Shown here in pieces: positions 1 to 6,520 of a stretch of 8,657 nt of DNA. A program made the translations under genes and the position numbers. The number at the start of each line of letters is the position of its first letter. The first letter of the stretch is position 1. The DNA comes from UBA7445 sp042096455 (lineage in GTDB: Bacteria > Verrucomicrobiota > Verrucomicrobiia > Opitutales > Coraliomargaritaceae), in assembly GCA_042096455.1 (NCBI GenBank), contig JBELLU010000061.1, positions 1 through 8,657 of the forward strand. Reading direction: 5' to 3'. Under the pieces are notes generated by a model, which was not told the DNA's origin, ran no database searches, and saw nothing but the letters and a program-made list of their open reading frames with translations.

Positions 1-7
1 AGTTGTG

Positions 8-13
8 TATAAT
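8..13 (+). promoter_or_regulatory. Probable -10 box upstream of rplM
   Basis: TATAAT, a perfect match to the sigma-70-type -10 consensus, lies close to the left edge. Any -35 box would fall before base 1, so the promoter cannot be completed. If real, transcription would start near base 20 and give rplM a leader of about 100 bases. The call rests on one hexamer and on its sensible position before a ribosomal protein operon. Confidence 0.4.
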
Positions 14-121
14 GCCGACTGTGCCTTCCGGTGGGTCGAGTAAAGTATATTGAAAAAGCGATAAATTCGCATTGACAGCGGCAGCGGCGGGAAGTTTGCT
101 CTTTCGCTTTTCCAAAAACCA
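14..121 (+). promoter_or_regulatory. Leader region of rplM-rpsI
   Basis: This non-coding stretch precedes rplM. It holds a small perfect hairpin (GCGA at 58-61, TCGC at 67-70, five-base loop), a tandem CAGCGG CAGCGG at 76-87, and a TTGACA at 72-77 with no matching -10 box about 17 bases downstream. The last bases before the ATG are A- and pyrimidine-rich with no Shine-Dalgarno sequence. L13 is known to control its own operon in some bacteria, so a regulatory leader is plausible, but I do not recognise a known leader fold here. Confidence 0.3.
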
Positions 122-547
122 ATGAAGACAACTCTTTCAACCAGTTCTGACCACACTAAAGCGTGGTACATTGTGGACGCCGCCGATGAGACCTTGGGTC
201 GTATTTCGGTCAAGATCGCCAATGTTCTCCGTGGTCGCCACAAGCCGACCTACACGCCGCATGCCGATACCGGCGATTTCGTTGTGGTTGTTAATGCCGA
301 GAAGATTCAGGTCACCGGCAAGAAGAACACCGACAAACGCTATATGTTCTACTCCGGCTGGATGGGCGGCGACAAGCACATCACCATGGAAGACATGCGC
401 GCCAACAAACCCGAGTTTATCATCGAACACGCTGTTAAGGGCATGCTCCCGCGCAACAAGCTCGGTCGTCAAATGATCAAAAAGCTTAAGATCCACACCG
501 GCCCGGATCATCCCTACCAGGCACAGCAACCCAAGCCCTTGGTATAA
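122..547 (+). CDS. rplM: Large-subunit ribosomal protein uL13 (L13)
   Basis: L13 is an early-assembly protein of the 50S subunit that binds 23S rRNA. The 141-residue product has the family's usual length of about 140. It shows the typical opening WYIVDAADETLGRISVKIAN, a TGDFVVVVNAEKI strand region near residues 50-62, YSGWMGG in the middle, and the signature around GMLPRNKLGRQM (GMLP at residues 107-110). The ATG at 122 is the only sensible start because the conserved domain begins about 14 residues in. rpsI follows after 14 bases, the classic rplM-rpsI pairing. No Shine-Dalgarno sequence precedes the start. The gene looks intact. Confidence 0.97.
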   Translation: MKTTLSTSSDHTKAWYIVDAADETLGRISVKIANVLRGRHKPTYTPHADTGDFVVVVNAEKIQVTGKKNTDKRYMFYSGWMGGDKHITMEDMRANKPEFIIEHAVKGMLPRNKLGRQMIKKLKIHTGPDHPYQAQQPKPLV

Positions 548-561
548 TCCACTTTTAAACC

Positions 562-963
562 ATGACCCAAACCGCAGAAAACACCTTTGTAACCGTTGGT
601 CGTCGCAAGACAGCCACCGCCCGTGTGCGCCTTACCAGCGGCACCGGCAAGATTCTCATCAACGGTAAGTCCCCTGCCGACTATTTCAAGGCGGAGGACT
701 TCACCCGCGCCGCGCTTTCGCCGCTCACCACGGTTGAGATGGAGAAGGAAGTCGATATCACGGTAAACGCCAAAGGCGGCGGTCTGAACGGCCAAGCCGG
801 AGCGGTTCGCCTCGGTATTGCCCGCGCCCTGGAAAAGATGAACGAAGAACTCCGTGTTCCGCTCAAGCAGGAAGGCCACATGAAGCGCGATCCCCGAGGT
901 CGCGAACGCAAGAAGTCCGGTCAACCAGGCGCACGCAAAAATTTCCAATTCTCGAAGCGTTAA
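562..963 (+). CDS. rpsI: Small-subunit ribosomal protein uS9 (S9)
   Basis: S9 is a 30S head protein whose extended C-terminal tail reaches the P-site tRNA. The 133-residue product matches the family length of about 130. It opens with FVTVGRRKTATARVRL, carries the S9 signature GGGLNGQAGAVRLGIARAL (first glycine at residue 72), and ends in the basic tail FQFSKR, whose final Ser-Lys-Arg is the universal S9 ending. The segment MKRDPRGRERKK before the tail is also typical. It is probably cotranscribed with rplM, 14 bases upstream, and the unit ends at the strong terminator at 994-1042. The bases before the ATG are AT-rich with no Shine-Dalgarno sequence. Confidence 0.97.
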   Translation: MTQTAENTFVTVGRRKTATARVRLTSGTGKILINGKSPADYFKAEDFTRAALSPLTTVEMEKEVDITVNAKGGGLNGQAGAVRLGIARALEKMNEELRVPLKQEGHMKRDPRGRERKKSGQPGARKNFQFSKR

Positions 964-993
964 TCACGCTGCGGCTCAAGGACGCAAATTTGC

Positions 994-1042
994 AAACCCT
1001 CCATGGCCGTTTCATTACGTGCCAGTGGAGGGTTTTTTGTTT
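994..1042 (+). terminator. Rho-independent terminator after rpsI
   Basis: Bases 994-1003 (AAACCCTCCA) pair perfectly with 1026-1035 (TGGAGGGTTT). After a bulged G at 1025 the stem continues with TGGC (1004-1007) against GCCA (1021-1024). After a bulged T at 1020 it continues with CGT (1008-1010) against ACG (1017-1019), closing on a six-base loop. That is 17 base pairs in all, followed by TTTTTTGTTTT (1033-1043). It is a textbook intrinsic terminator for rplM-rpsI. Confidence 0.9.
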
Positions 1043-1078
1043 TCCTTTTCCTGATCCCAACCCCATTATTCAATTTCC
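1043..1078 (+). promoter_or_regulatory. Short pyrimidine-rich gap before argC
   Basis: Only 36 bases separate the end of the terminator T-run from the argC start. The stretch is rich in C and T, has no Shine-Dalgarno sequence, and has no -35/-10 pair at normal spacing. CATTAT at 1064-1069 is the nearest thing to a -10 box and would place transcription start about three bases before the ATG, giving a nearly leaderless message. The promoter of the arginine cluster is therefore unresolved. Confidence 0.25.
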
Positions 1079-2104
1079 ATGAATGCAGCAGTCATAGGCG
1101 CCTCCGGTTATTCGGGGGTAGAACTCGTCAAAATCCTCGCCCTTCACCCTCAGGTGGTATTGGCGGCGGTGACTTCGCGCACTCTGGTTGGCGTAAAGGT
1201 TGCAGATTCCATGCCTGCCCTGCGGCATCTCTTGGGGGAATTGAAATTTGAAGGGTCGGACCCCGCCGCGCTCGCAGCCCGGGATGATCTCGATCTCTTC
1301 TTTTTGGCGCTCCCTCATGGTGTTGCCAGTGATTTTGCAAAACCCCTCCATGAGGCGGGCAAAGTGGTCATCGATCTCAGCGCCGATTTTCGCCTGAACT
1401 CCCCTGCCCTCTACGAGACCTACTACGGCAAGGCGCACCCCGCACCGGATCTGCTCTCCGCCGCACCTTATGTCTTGCCGGAATTAGCCGACGGGGACTG
1501 GAAAAATGCTTCCCTAATCGCATGCCCGGGTTGTTATCCAACCAGCGTGCAGTTGCCGCTCGTTCCCTTGTTGAAGGATGCTTTGATCGATATCTCCGGC
1601 ATTGTCATCAACAGCTACAGTGGCGTCAGCGGAGCGGGAAAAAAGGTCGCGGACTCGTTCATCTATGCCGAGCGCAACGAAAGTATGGTCGCGTATGGCA
1701 CGCCTATGCATCGGCATTTGTCGGAAATCGAGGAACAGCTCTCTGCTTTTTCCGGGAAAGACTGCGTGGTGCAATTCAACCCACACCTCGCGCCGATGAC
1801 GCGGGGCATTTCCACCACCATCGTCGCAAAGGCGAACGGTACTTTAGCGGAAGTCTATGCGAGCTGGGAAAAGGCTTATGCGGAACAACCCTTTGTCGGG
1901 ATTCTGCAAAGCGGTGTTTTTCCCGATACCAAACACGTCAGCGGCACGAACCGGGCGGATATCTCGGCGGTCTACGATGCGCGGACCGGGAACTTCGTCC
2001 TGCACGCCGCGATTGACAACCTCCTGAAAGGGGCGAGCGGTCAGGCAGTGCAGATCATGAATCTCAAATACGGATTCGAGCAAACCGAGGGACTCCTTTT
2101 TTAA
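1079..2104 (+). CDS. argC: N-acetyl-gamma-glutamyl-phosphate reductase
   Basis: ArgC catalyses the third step of arginine synthesis: NADPH-dependent reduction of N-acetylglutamyl 5-phosphate to N-acetylglutamate semialdehyde, in the cytoplasm. The 341-residue length is normal for the long (type 1) family. The N-terminus has the dinucleotide-binding motif GASGYSG (residues 7-13). The LALPHG and VIDLSADFRL segments follow, then the active-site motif CPGCYPT with the catalytic cysteine expected at residue 152. A histidine at residue 236 in PHLAPMTRGI is the expected second catalytic residue. The start is well fixed because the Rossmann motif begins almost at once. It is the first gene of the cluster, with argJ starting two bases after its stop. 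No Shine-Dalgarno sequence is present. Confidence 0.97.
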   Translation: MNAAVIGASGYSGVELVKILALHPQVVLAAVTSRTLVGVKVADSMPALRHLLGELKFEGSDPAALAARDDLDLFFLALPHGVASDFAKPLHEAGKVVIDLSADFRLNSPALYETYYGKAHPAPDLLSAAPYVLPELADGDWKNASLIACPGCYPTSVQLPLVPLLKDALIDISGIVINSYSGVSGAGKKVADSFIYAERNESMVAYGTPMHRHLSEIEEQLSAFSGKDCVVQFNPHLAPMTRGISTTIVAKANGTLAEVYASWEKAYAEQPFVGILQSGVFPDTKHVSGTNRADISAVYDARTGNFVLHAAIDNLLKGASGQAVQIMNLKYGFEQTEGLLF

Positions 2105-2106
2105 TC

Positions 2107-3348
2107 GTGTGTGCAAATTCATCAGTTGAATTGCTCAAGGAATCGAACGGTCTGTCTGACTGTCCGGGTTTCAAGATGGCGGGGGTCGCAGCTGACATCC
2201 GTGAAAACGGCGACAAGGAGCGGCTCGATGTCGCCCTCCTGCTGGCGGATGCACCCTGCCCTGCGGCCGGGGTCTTTACGCTCAATGACCTGTGCGCCGC
2301 ACCGGTTTTACTCTGTAAGGAAATGCTGAAAAAGAGCGGTGAGCGTATCGCGGGGATCGTGGTCAACAGCGGGAACGCCAACGCCGCGACCGGTGAACAG
2401 GGCATGCTCGATGCCAAGCAAATGTCGACCTTGGCGCAACTTCAAACCGGAGTCGGTTCACCCTTTCTCGTTTGCTCAACGGGTCGTATTGGACGGAAGT
2501 TGCCGATGATGCGGATTGATGCAGGCATCAGCAAGGCCGCGCAGCAACTCGCCGCCGACACAACTGCTTCCCAAAATGCCGCGAATGCGATTCTAACGTC
2601 CGACACCCGCCATAAATGCGCAACCGCCACCCTTGAAGTGGAGGGTAAAAAAATCACGGTAGCGGGCATCGCCAAAGGTGCGGGCATGATTGAACCCAAC
2701 ATGGCGACCATGCTGGCTTTTTTGGTCACGGACCTACAGGCGGACGCTGCCAATTTAAAAAGCGTGCTGAAGGACGCCTGCGACCAAAGCTTTAATTGCA
2801 TCTCGGTGGACGGCGACATGAGCACCAATGACAGCGTCCTCATTATGGCAAATGGTCAAAGCGGGGTCGGCCTCAGCGCCGACCACGACGATGCCGTGCG
2901 GCTTGCTTTTGCGGATGCGGTGCTCCGGGTTTGTTCACAGCTTGCGGAAAAAATCGTAGGTGACGGCGAAAAAGTCACGAAGCTGGTGGAGTTGAATGTG
3001 CAGGGTTGCCCCAGTAAGGCTGACGCCGAAAAGGTCGCACGGGCGGTTGGGAATTCACTGCTTGTTAAGACTTCTTGGTACGGGAATGATCCCAACTGGG
3101 GTCGGCTTGCCGATGCGGCGGGTTACGCCCGGGTTGGGCTCAAAGTCGAACAACTCGACATCAGCTACGATGATTGCCCGGCGCTTATCAAGGGCGTGCC
3201 GCAGGACGATAAAATCGCGGATTGGAAGGCGATTGTCTCAAAGCCGCGTTTCTCGATCACGATAAACTTAAATCTCGGCTCCGCTTCCTATCTGCTTCTG
3301 AGCGCTGACCTCAGCGAAGCTTACGTCGATTTCAACAAAAGCGAATAA
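2107..3348 (+). CDS. argJ: Glutamate N-acetyltransferase / ornithine acetyltransferase
   Basis: ArgJ transfers the acetyl group of N-acetylornithine to glutamate, releasing ornithine and regenerating N-acetylglutamate; some members also use acetyl-CoA. The 413 residues fit the family. The conserved N-terminal region CPGFKMAGVAADI and AAGVFTLN is present, as is NSGNANAATGEQG. The self-cleavage motif KGAGMIEPNMATML places the nucleophile threonine at residue 201, so the precursor should split into chains of about 200 and 213 residues. DGDMSTNDSV and SWYGNDPNWGR are also typical. The start is GTG, two bases after the argC stop, which suggests translational coupling. The tail ends YVDFNKSE, slightly shorter than the common ending. 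Whether it is mono- or bifunctional cannot be read reliably from sequence. Confidence 0.96.
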   Translation: MCANSSVELLKESNGLSDCPGFKMAGVAADIRENGDKERLDVALLLADAPCPAAGVFTLNDLCAAPVLLCKEMLKKSGERIAGIVVNSGNANAATGEQGMLDAKQMSTLAQLQTGVGSPFLVCSTGRIGRKLPMMRIDAGISKAAQQLAADTTASQNAANAILTSDTRHKCATATLEVEGKKITVAGIAKGAGMIEPNMATMLAFLVTDLQADAANLKSVLKDACDQSFNCISVDGDMSTNDSVLIMANGQSGVGLSADHDDAVRLAFADAVLRVCSQLAEKIVGDGEKVTKLVELNVQGCPSKADAEKVARAVGNSLLVKTSWYGNDPNWGRLADAAGYARVGLKVEQLDISYDDCPALIKGVPQDDKIADWKAIVSKPRFSITINLNLGSASYLLLSADLSEAYVDFNKSE

Positions 3349-3358
3349 GCAAGCCCTC

Positions 3359-3368
3359 TTTAATCCAA
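3359..3368 (+). repeat. TTTAATCCAA element before argB (copy 1)
   Basis: This ten-base string lies directly against the argB start, its last A being the first base of the ATG. The same ten bases recur at 5456-5465 between argD and argF. TAATCC also occurs at 545-550 and 4256-4261, and TAATCG at 2102-2107, so all five within-operon gaps carry some form of it. Its function is unknown and it may be chance helped by TAA stop codons. Confidence 0.35.
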
Positions 3369-4258
3369 TGAGCGACGTCCACAAACTCGACATCACCACA
3401 AAGGCCAGAGTATTGCTCGAAGCCCTGCCCTATTTGCAGCGCTTCCGGGGCGCTATCTTTGTGGTCAAATACGGCGGCGCCTTTATGGACGACGCCAATC
3501 CGGAAGTGCGCTCGCGGGTCGCCACCGACATCGCTTTTCTCCATGCCGCCGGCATCAAGGTTGTGGTGGTTCACGGCGGCGGCAAGGCGATTTCCCGCGC
3601 GCTGGAGGCCGCACAGGTAGAGACGCGTTTCGAACACGGCCTGCGTGTTACCGATGCCAATACAATCAAGGTGGTCGAGCAAACCCTCAACAAGTCGGTC
3701 AATTATGATATCTGTGACTTGCTGACCCGGAAGAACGCCCGCGCCCTCGGTATTCCCGGCAACAACTTGCTGGTCTGCGAAAAAAAGAAAATCGTTCTGG
3801 ATGGCGAGGAGCTCGATCTCGGCTTTGTGGGCGAAACCCATACCGTCAAAACCAAGATTATCAAGAAGGCGATGGATGACGGCTTTATCCCCGTCATATC
3901 CCCGATTGCCTGCGATGAAAACGGCCAGATTTACAACACCAATGCCGATGCCGCTGCCGCCCGGGTAGCCGGTGCCTTGCGCGCGCGCCGTCTGGTCTAT
4001 CTCTGCGACGTTCCGGGTCTTATGCGGGATGTCAACGACCCCGGTTCCCTCATATCATCCATCTCTGCCGATTCGGTCGATGCGCTGGTTGCGGACGGAA
4101 CGATTAGCAGAGGTATGATTCCCAAGACAGATAGTGCCGTAAAAGCTTTGCGCAACGGCGTGCATCGCGTCCATTTTATTGATGGTCAACAAAACCACAG
4201 TCTTCTGCTCGAAATCTTCACCGATGAAGGTGTTGGAACTGAAATTTTGAACAGCTAA
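3368..4258 (+). CDS. argB: N-acetylglutamate kinase
   Basis: ArgB phosphorylates N-acetylglutamate with ATP, the second and usually flux-controlling step of arginine synthesis. The 296-residue product is an amino-acid-kinase-fold protein. It has VVKYGG with Lys34, the glycine-rich nucleotide loop VVVHGGGKAIS (HGGGK at residues 69-73), NTNADAAAARVAGAL, and RGMIPKTDSAVKAL near the C-terminus followed by HFIDGQQNHSLLLEIFTDEGVGTEI. The N-terminal segment before the kinase core (KARVLLEALPYLQRFRG) is the helix typical of hexameric, arginine-inhibited enzymes, so feedback inhibition by arginine is likely (inference). argD follows after 11 bases. The start has no Shine-Dalgarno sequence and abuts the TTTAATCCA element. 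Confidence 0.97.
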   Translation: MSDVHKLDITTKARVLLEALPYLQRFRGAIFVVKYGGAFMDDANPEVRSRVATDIAFLHAAGIKVVVVHGGGKAISRALEAAQVETRFEHGLRVTDANTIKVVEQTLNKSVNYDICDLLTRKNARALGIPGNNLLVCEKKKIVLDGEELDLGFVGETHTVKTKIIKKAMDDGFIPVISPIACDENGQIYNTNADAAAARVAGALRARRLVYLCDVPGLMRDVNDPGSLISSISADSVDALVADGTISRGMIPKTDSAVKALRNGVHRVHFIDGQQNHSLLLEIFTDEGVGTEILNS

Positions 4259-4269
4259 TCCCCTACCCG

Positions 4270-5454
4270 ATGTCGCACCATTCCAGTCTTGCCAAGAATT
4301 ACGGTCCCACCCCGTTTGATGCAGCGCGGGGTGAAGGCGTCTATTTGTTCGATGCCGCCGGAAAGCGCTACCTCGATTTCAGCAGCGGGATCGCGGTCAA
4401 CGCCCTGGGGCACAGTCACCCCGTCTGGGTCAAAGCGGTGCAGGAACAGGCGGCTGCCTTGGTCCACTGTAGCAACCTCTTTGGTATACCCGAGCAAAAG
4501 CGGCTCGCCGACCGTCTGCTGGAACGCGCCGGGCCGGGGCGGATCCTTTTCTGCAACAGCGGCGCCGAATCCAACGAAGCCTTGATCAAGCTAGCCCGTC
4601 TGCACGGTCGCGCTTCCTCCGACGGAAAAGACGGGGCGCGTTACGGAGTCGTCTGCGCCATCAATGCTTTTCACGGCCGTACCTTTGGTGGGATGGCCGC
4701 CACTCCACAGGAGAAAATTCAAGGCGGATTCCGGCCCATGCTGGATGGCTTTAAATTTGGCGAACTCAACAAGATTGAAAGTTTCGAAGCGGCGATGGAT
4801 GACCAGACCGCCGCGGTGTTCATTGAATCCATTCAGGGCGAAGGCGGCGTTTTCCCGGCGGAACCTGGATTTTTAAAAGACTTGCGCGCACTGTGCACCG
4901 AGCGCGGCGTGCTGCTTATGCTGGATGAAGTCCAATGCGGGATTGGACGCAGCGGTCACTTCTTCGCCTTTGAAAAGAGCGGTGTGCAGCCCGATGCCAT
5001 TGGAATGGCAAAAGGCCTGGGCGGCGGTTTTCCGATTGGGGCGATTTGGATGTCCGAATCCTGCGCCGAGCTTTTTCAACCGGGTTCTCACGGGACAACC
5101 TTTGGCGGGAATCCGCTGGCATGCGCGGCAGCCCATGCGGTCCTGGATGTTATCGAACAGGACGACCTCCTCCGGCACGTCCAGAATGTTTCCCAAGCCT
5201 GGCACCTCGAATTAAACGCTTTAATCGGCAAATTCCCCAAGCTCATCGCGGAACTGCGCGGCGAGGGCTTCATGGTCGGATTGGCTTTAAAAGATCAGTT
5301 GAGCGAGGTCGTCACGGCGGCGCGGGAAAAAGGGCTGCTCATTGTCCCTGCCGGTCATCAAACCATCCGCCTCCTCCCTCCCCTCATCGCAACCGCCGAA
5401 CAACTCAGCGAGAGTGTGCAGATCCTGGAGCAGGTTTTCGCCGATCTGTCCTAA
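4270..5454 (+). CDS. argD: Acetylornithine aminotransferase
   Basis: ArgD converts N-acetylglutamate semialdehyde plus glutamate to N-acetylornithine and 2-oxoglutarate, using pyridoxal phosphate. The 394-residue length is normal for this class-III aminotransferase. The N-terminus has YLDFSSGIAVNALGHSHP. CNSGAESNE (SGA at residues 97-99) binds the cofactor phosphate, FHGRTFG has His135, and LMLDEVQCGIGRSG has Asp219 for the pyridine nitrogen. The Schiff-base lysine is residue 248 in GMAKGLGGGFPIGA, followed by HGTTFGGNPLA near 274-282. The close relatives of this fold include succinylornithine and 4-aminobutyrate aminotransferases, but its place between argB and argF makes the arginine role firm. 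No Shine-Dalgarno sequence precedes the ATG. Confidence 0.96.
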   Translation: MSHHSSLAKNYGPTPFDAARGEGVYLFDAAGKRYLDFSSGIAVNALGHSHPVWVKAVQEQAAALVHCSNLFGIPEQKRLADRLLERAGPGRILFCNSGAESNEALIKLARLHGRASSDGKDGARYGVVCAINAFHGRTFGGMAATPQEKIQGGFRPMLDGFKFGELNKIESFEAAMDDQTAAVFIESIQGEGGVFPAEPGFLKDLRALCTERGVLLMLDEVQCGIGRSGHFFAFEKSGVQPDAIGMAKGLGGGFPIGAIWMSESCAELFQPGSHGTTFGGNPLACAAAHAVLDVIEQDDLLRHVQNVSQAWHLELNALIGKFPKLIAELRGEGFMVGLALKDQLSEVVTAAREKGLLIVPAGHQTIRLLPPLIATAEQLSESVQILEQVFADLS

Positions 5455-5455
5455 T

Positions 5456-5465
5456 TTTAATCCAA
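5456..5465 (+). repeat. TTTAATCCAA element between argD and argF (copy 2)
   Basis: This is an exact second copy of the ten bases at 3359-3368, starting two bases after the argD stop. Unlike copy 1 it lies 26 bases ahead of the next start codon, so it does not sit at a fixed distance from initiation. Confidence 0.35.
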
Positions 5466-5491
5466 CTCACGGTACCCAACACCTTATTGCT

Positions 5492-6433
5492 ATGCACCAT
5501 TTCCTTAAAGAAACCGATTTCACTTTGGATGAAGCGCAGGATGTCTTTACAATGACACAGGCCTTCAAAGCGGATCGCCTGAATTGTCCCGCCAGTCTGA
5601 ACATGCAGTCTTGGGGACTTCTTTTCTACAAGAGCAGCACCCGCACCCGTGTCTCCTTTGAGGTCGGGATTAACGAACTCGGTGGATTCCCCATCGTCCT
5701 GAATGCTCAGAACACCCAAATCGGGCGCGGGGAAAGCGTCGCGGATTCCGCCAAGGTGTTGTCCCGTTATTTGCACGGTCTCGTGATTCGCACCTTTGAT
5801 CACGCCATCATCGAGGGGTTCACCGCGAACGCCACCATGCCCATCGTGAACGGACTCACTGATTTCAATCACCCCTGCCAACTGTATTCCGATCTCTTCA
5901 CCCTCCTTGAGCGCTATTCGCCCGAGGCAGTCGATATCGCGAGCCTGCGCGGCAAAAAGGTCGCCTTCCTCGGCGACACCGCCTGCAACATGGCGAATTC
6001 ATGGATCATCAGTGCCGCCTACTTCGGAATGGAGATCGCCTTGGCGGGTCCCGAGGGCTACGCACCCGGCAAAGAACTGGACAACGCCCTCGAAGCCTAT
6101 GGCCTGCCGCGCAACTACCACTGGACCACCAATGCGGCGGAGGCCGTGCGCGATGCGGACGTTGTTTATACGGATGTGTGGGTCTCGATGGGCGATGAGG
6201 ACGAGGCGGAGGCGCGTCTCAAGGAAATGGCGCCTTATCAAGTTACCGCGGATCTCATGCAAGCAGCCAAAAGTGACGCCTATTTCATGCACTGTCTGCC
6301 AGCGCATGCGGGCAAGGAAGTCAGTCAGGCGGTCCTCGATTCAAGCCAAAGTATCATTTTTGATCAGGCTGAGAATCGTCTGCATGCCCAAAAGGCGATC
6401 CTCGCCAAGCTTGCCGCGATGAATAAGGCATAA
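5492..6433 (+). CDS. argF: Ornithine carbamoyltransferase
   Basis: ArgF joins carbamoyl phosphate and ornithine to make citrulline. The 313-residue product has the carbamoyl-phosphate motif STRTR (residues 49-53), HPCQ (127-130) in DFNHPCQLYSD, the ornithine-loop motif DVWVSMG, FMHCLP with His267 and Cys268, and the late FDQAENRLH arginine. The intact SMG loop argues for true ornithine rather than the acetyl- or succinyl-ornithine transcarbamylases, in which that loop is replaced. The reading frame stays open upstream into argD, but ATG 5492 is the right start: the protein then begins MHHFLKETDFT, as the family does, and has the normal length. The gap of 37 bases after argD is the longest inside the cluster. 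No Shine-Dalgarno sequence is seen. Confidence 0.97.
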   Translation: MHHFLKETDFTLDEAQDVFTMTQAFKADRLNCPASLNMQSWGLLFYKSSTRTRVSFEVGINELGGFPIVLNAQNTQIGRGESVADSAKVLSRYLHGLVIRTFDHAIIEGFTANATMPIVNGLTDFNHPCQLYSDLFTLLERYSPEAVDIASLRGKKVAFLGDTACNMANSWIISAAYFGMEIALAGPEGYAPGKELDNALEAYGLPRNYHWTTNAAEAVRDADVVYTDVWVSMGDEDEAEARLKEMAPYQVTADLMQAAKSDAYFMHCLPAHAGKEVSQAVLDSSQSIIFDQAENRLHAQKAILAKLAAMNKA

Positions 6434-6520
6434 AGCCGTAAAATTTCCCGCATGAAGTTGAATTTGAGTTGTTCTAAAAGCAGGAGGCTACCAAGCTGAA
6501 GCTTTACGGATTCTAACTCT
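6434..6520 (+). promoter_or_regulatory. argF-purL intergenic gap
   Basis: No strong terminator and no convincing promoter pair is visible in these 87 bases. TAAAAT at 6439-6444 resembles a -10 box but has no partner at normal spacing. An AGGAGG at 6482-6487 lies 33 bases before purL, too far to serve that start. Short pairings are possible: AAGC(tgaa)GCTT at 6493-6504, and CCGTAAA (6436-6442) with TTTACGG (6503-6509). They are no better than expected by chance. It does not resemble a purine riboswitch. Confidence 0.3.
6452..6499 (+). other. 15-codon upstream ORF before purL
   Basis: An ATG at 6452 opens a 15-codon frame (MKLNLSCSKSRRLPS) closed by TGA at 6497-6499, 21 bases before the purL start and in the same frame as purL. 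The peptide has no run of identical residues of the kind seen in attenuator leaders. It contains the AGGAGG as the Arg-Arg codons. It may be chance; I report it because it fills half of the gap before purL. Confidence 0.2.

Noticed and set aside
72..100. TTGACA at 72-77 as the -35 box of a second rplM promoter
   Set aside because: The bases 16-18 downstream (about 94-101) contain nothing like a -10 box, and a start there would leave almost no leader.
137..948. Minus-strand frames of 130 and 144 codons opposite rplM and rpsI
   Set aside because: They overlap universally conserved ribosomal protein genes and have no independent support.
1003..1251. 82-codon plus-strand frame spanning the terminator and the argC start
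   Set aside because: It runs through the hairpin and then through argC in the wrong frame; the product is low-complexity and unrecognisable.
3332..3841. 169-codon minus-strand frame opposite argB
   Set aside because: It is a shadow of argB; the translation has no family features.
5342..5491. N-terminal extension of argF into argD by 50 codons
   Set aside because: The extra residues are an out-of-frame reading of argD; family alignment and length support ATG 5492.
5046..5555. 169-codon plus-strand frame across the argD end and argF start
   Set aside because: It is a third-frame reading of two solid genes, rich in arginine and proline in the manner of shadow frames.
6436..6509. Inverted repeat CCGTAAA / TTTACGG flanking the argF-purL gap
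   Set aside because: Seven paired bases separated by 60 are expected fairly often by chance in a gap this size, and no T-run follows.
6434..6520. Purine riboswitch before purL
   Set aside because: The gap lacks the conserved three-way-junction core sequences and is too short to hold an aptamer plus expression platform.
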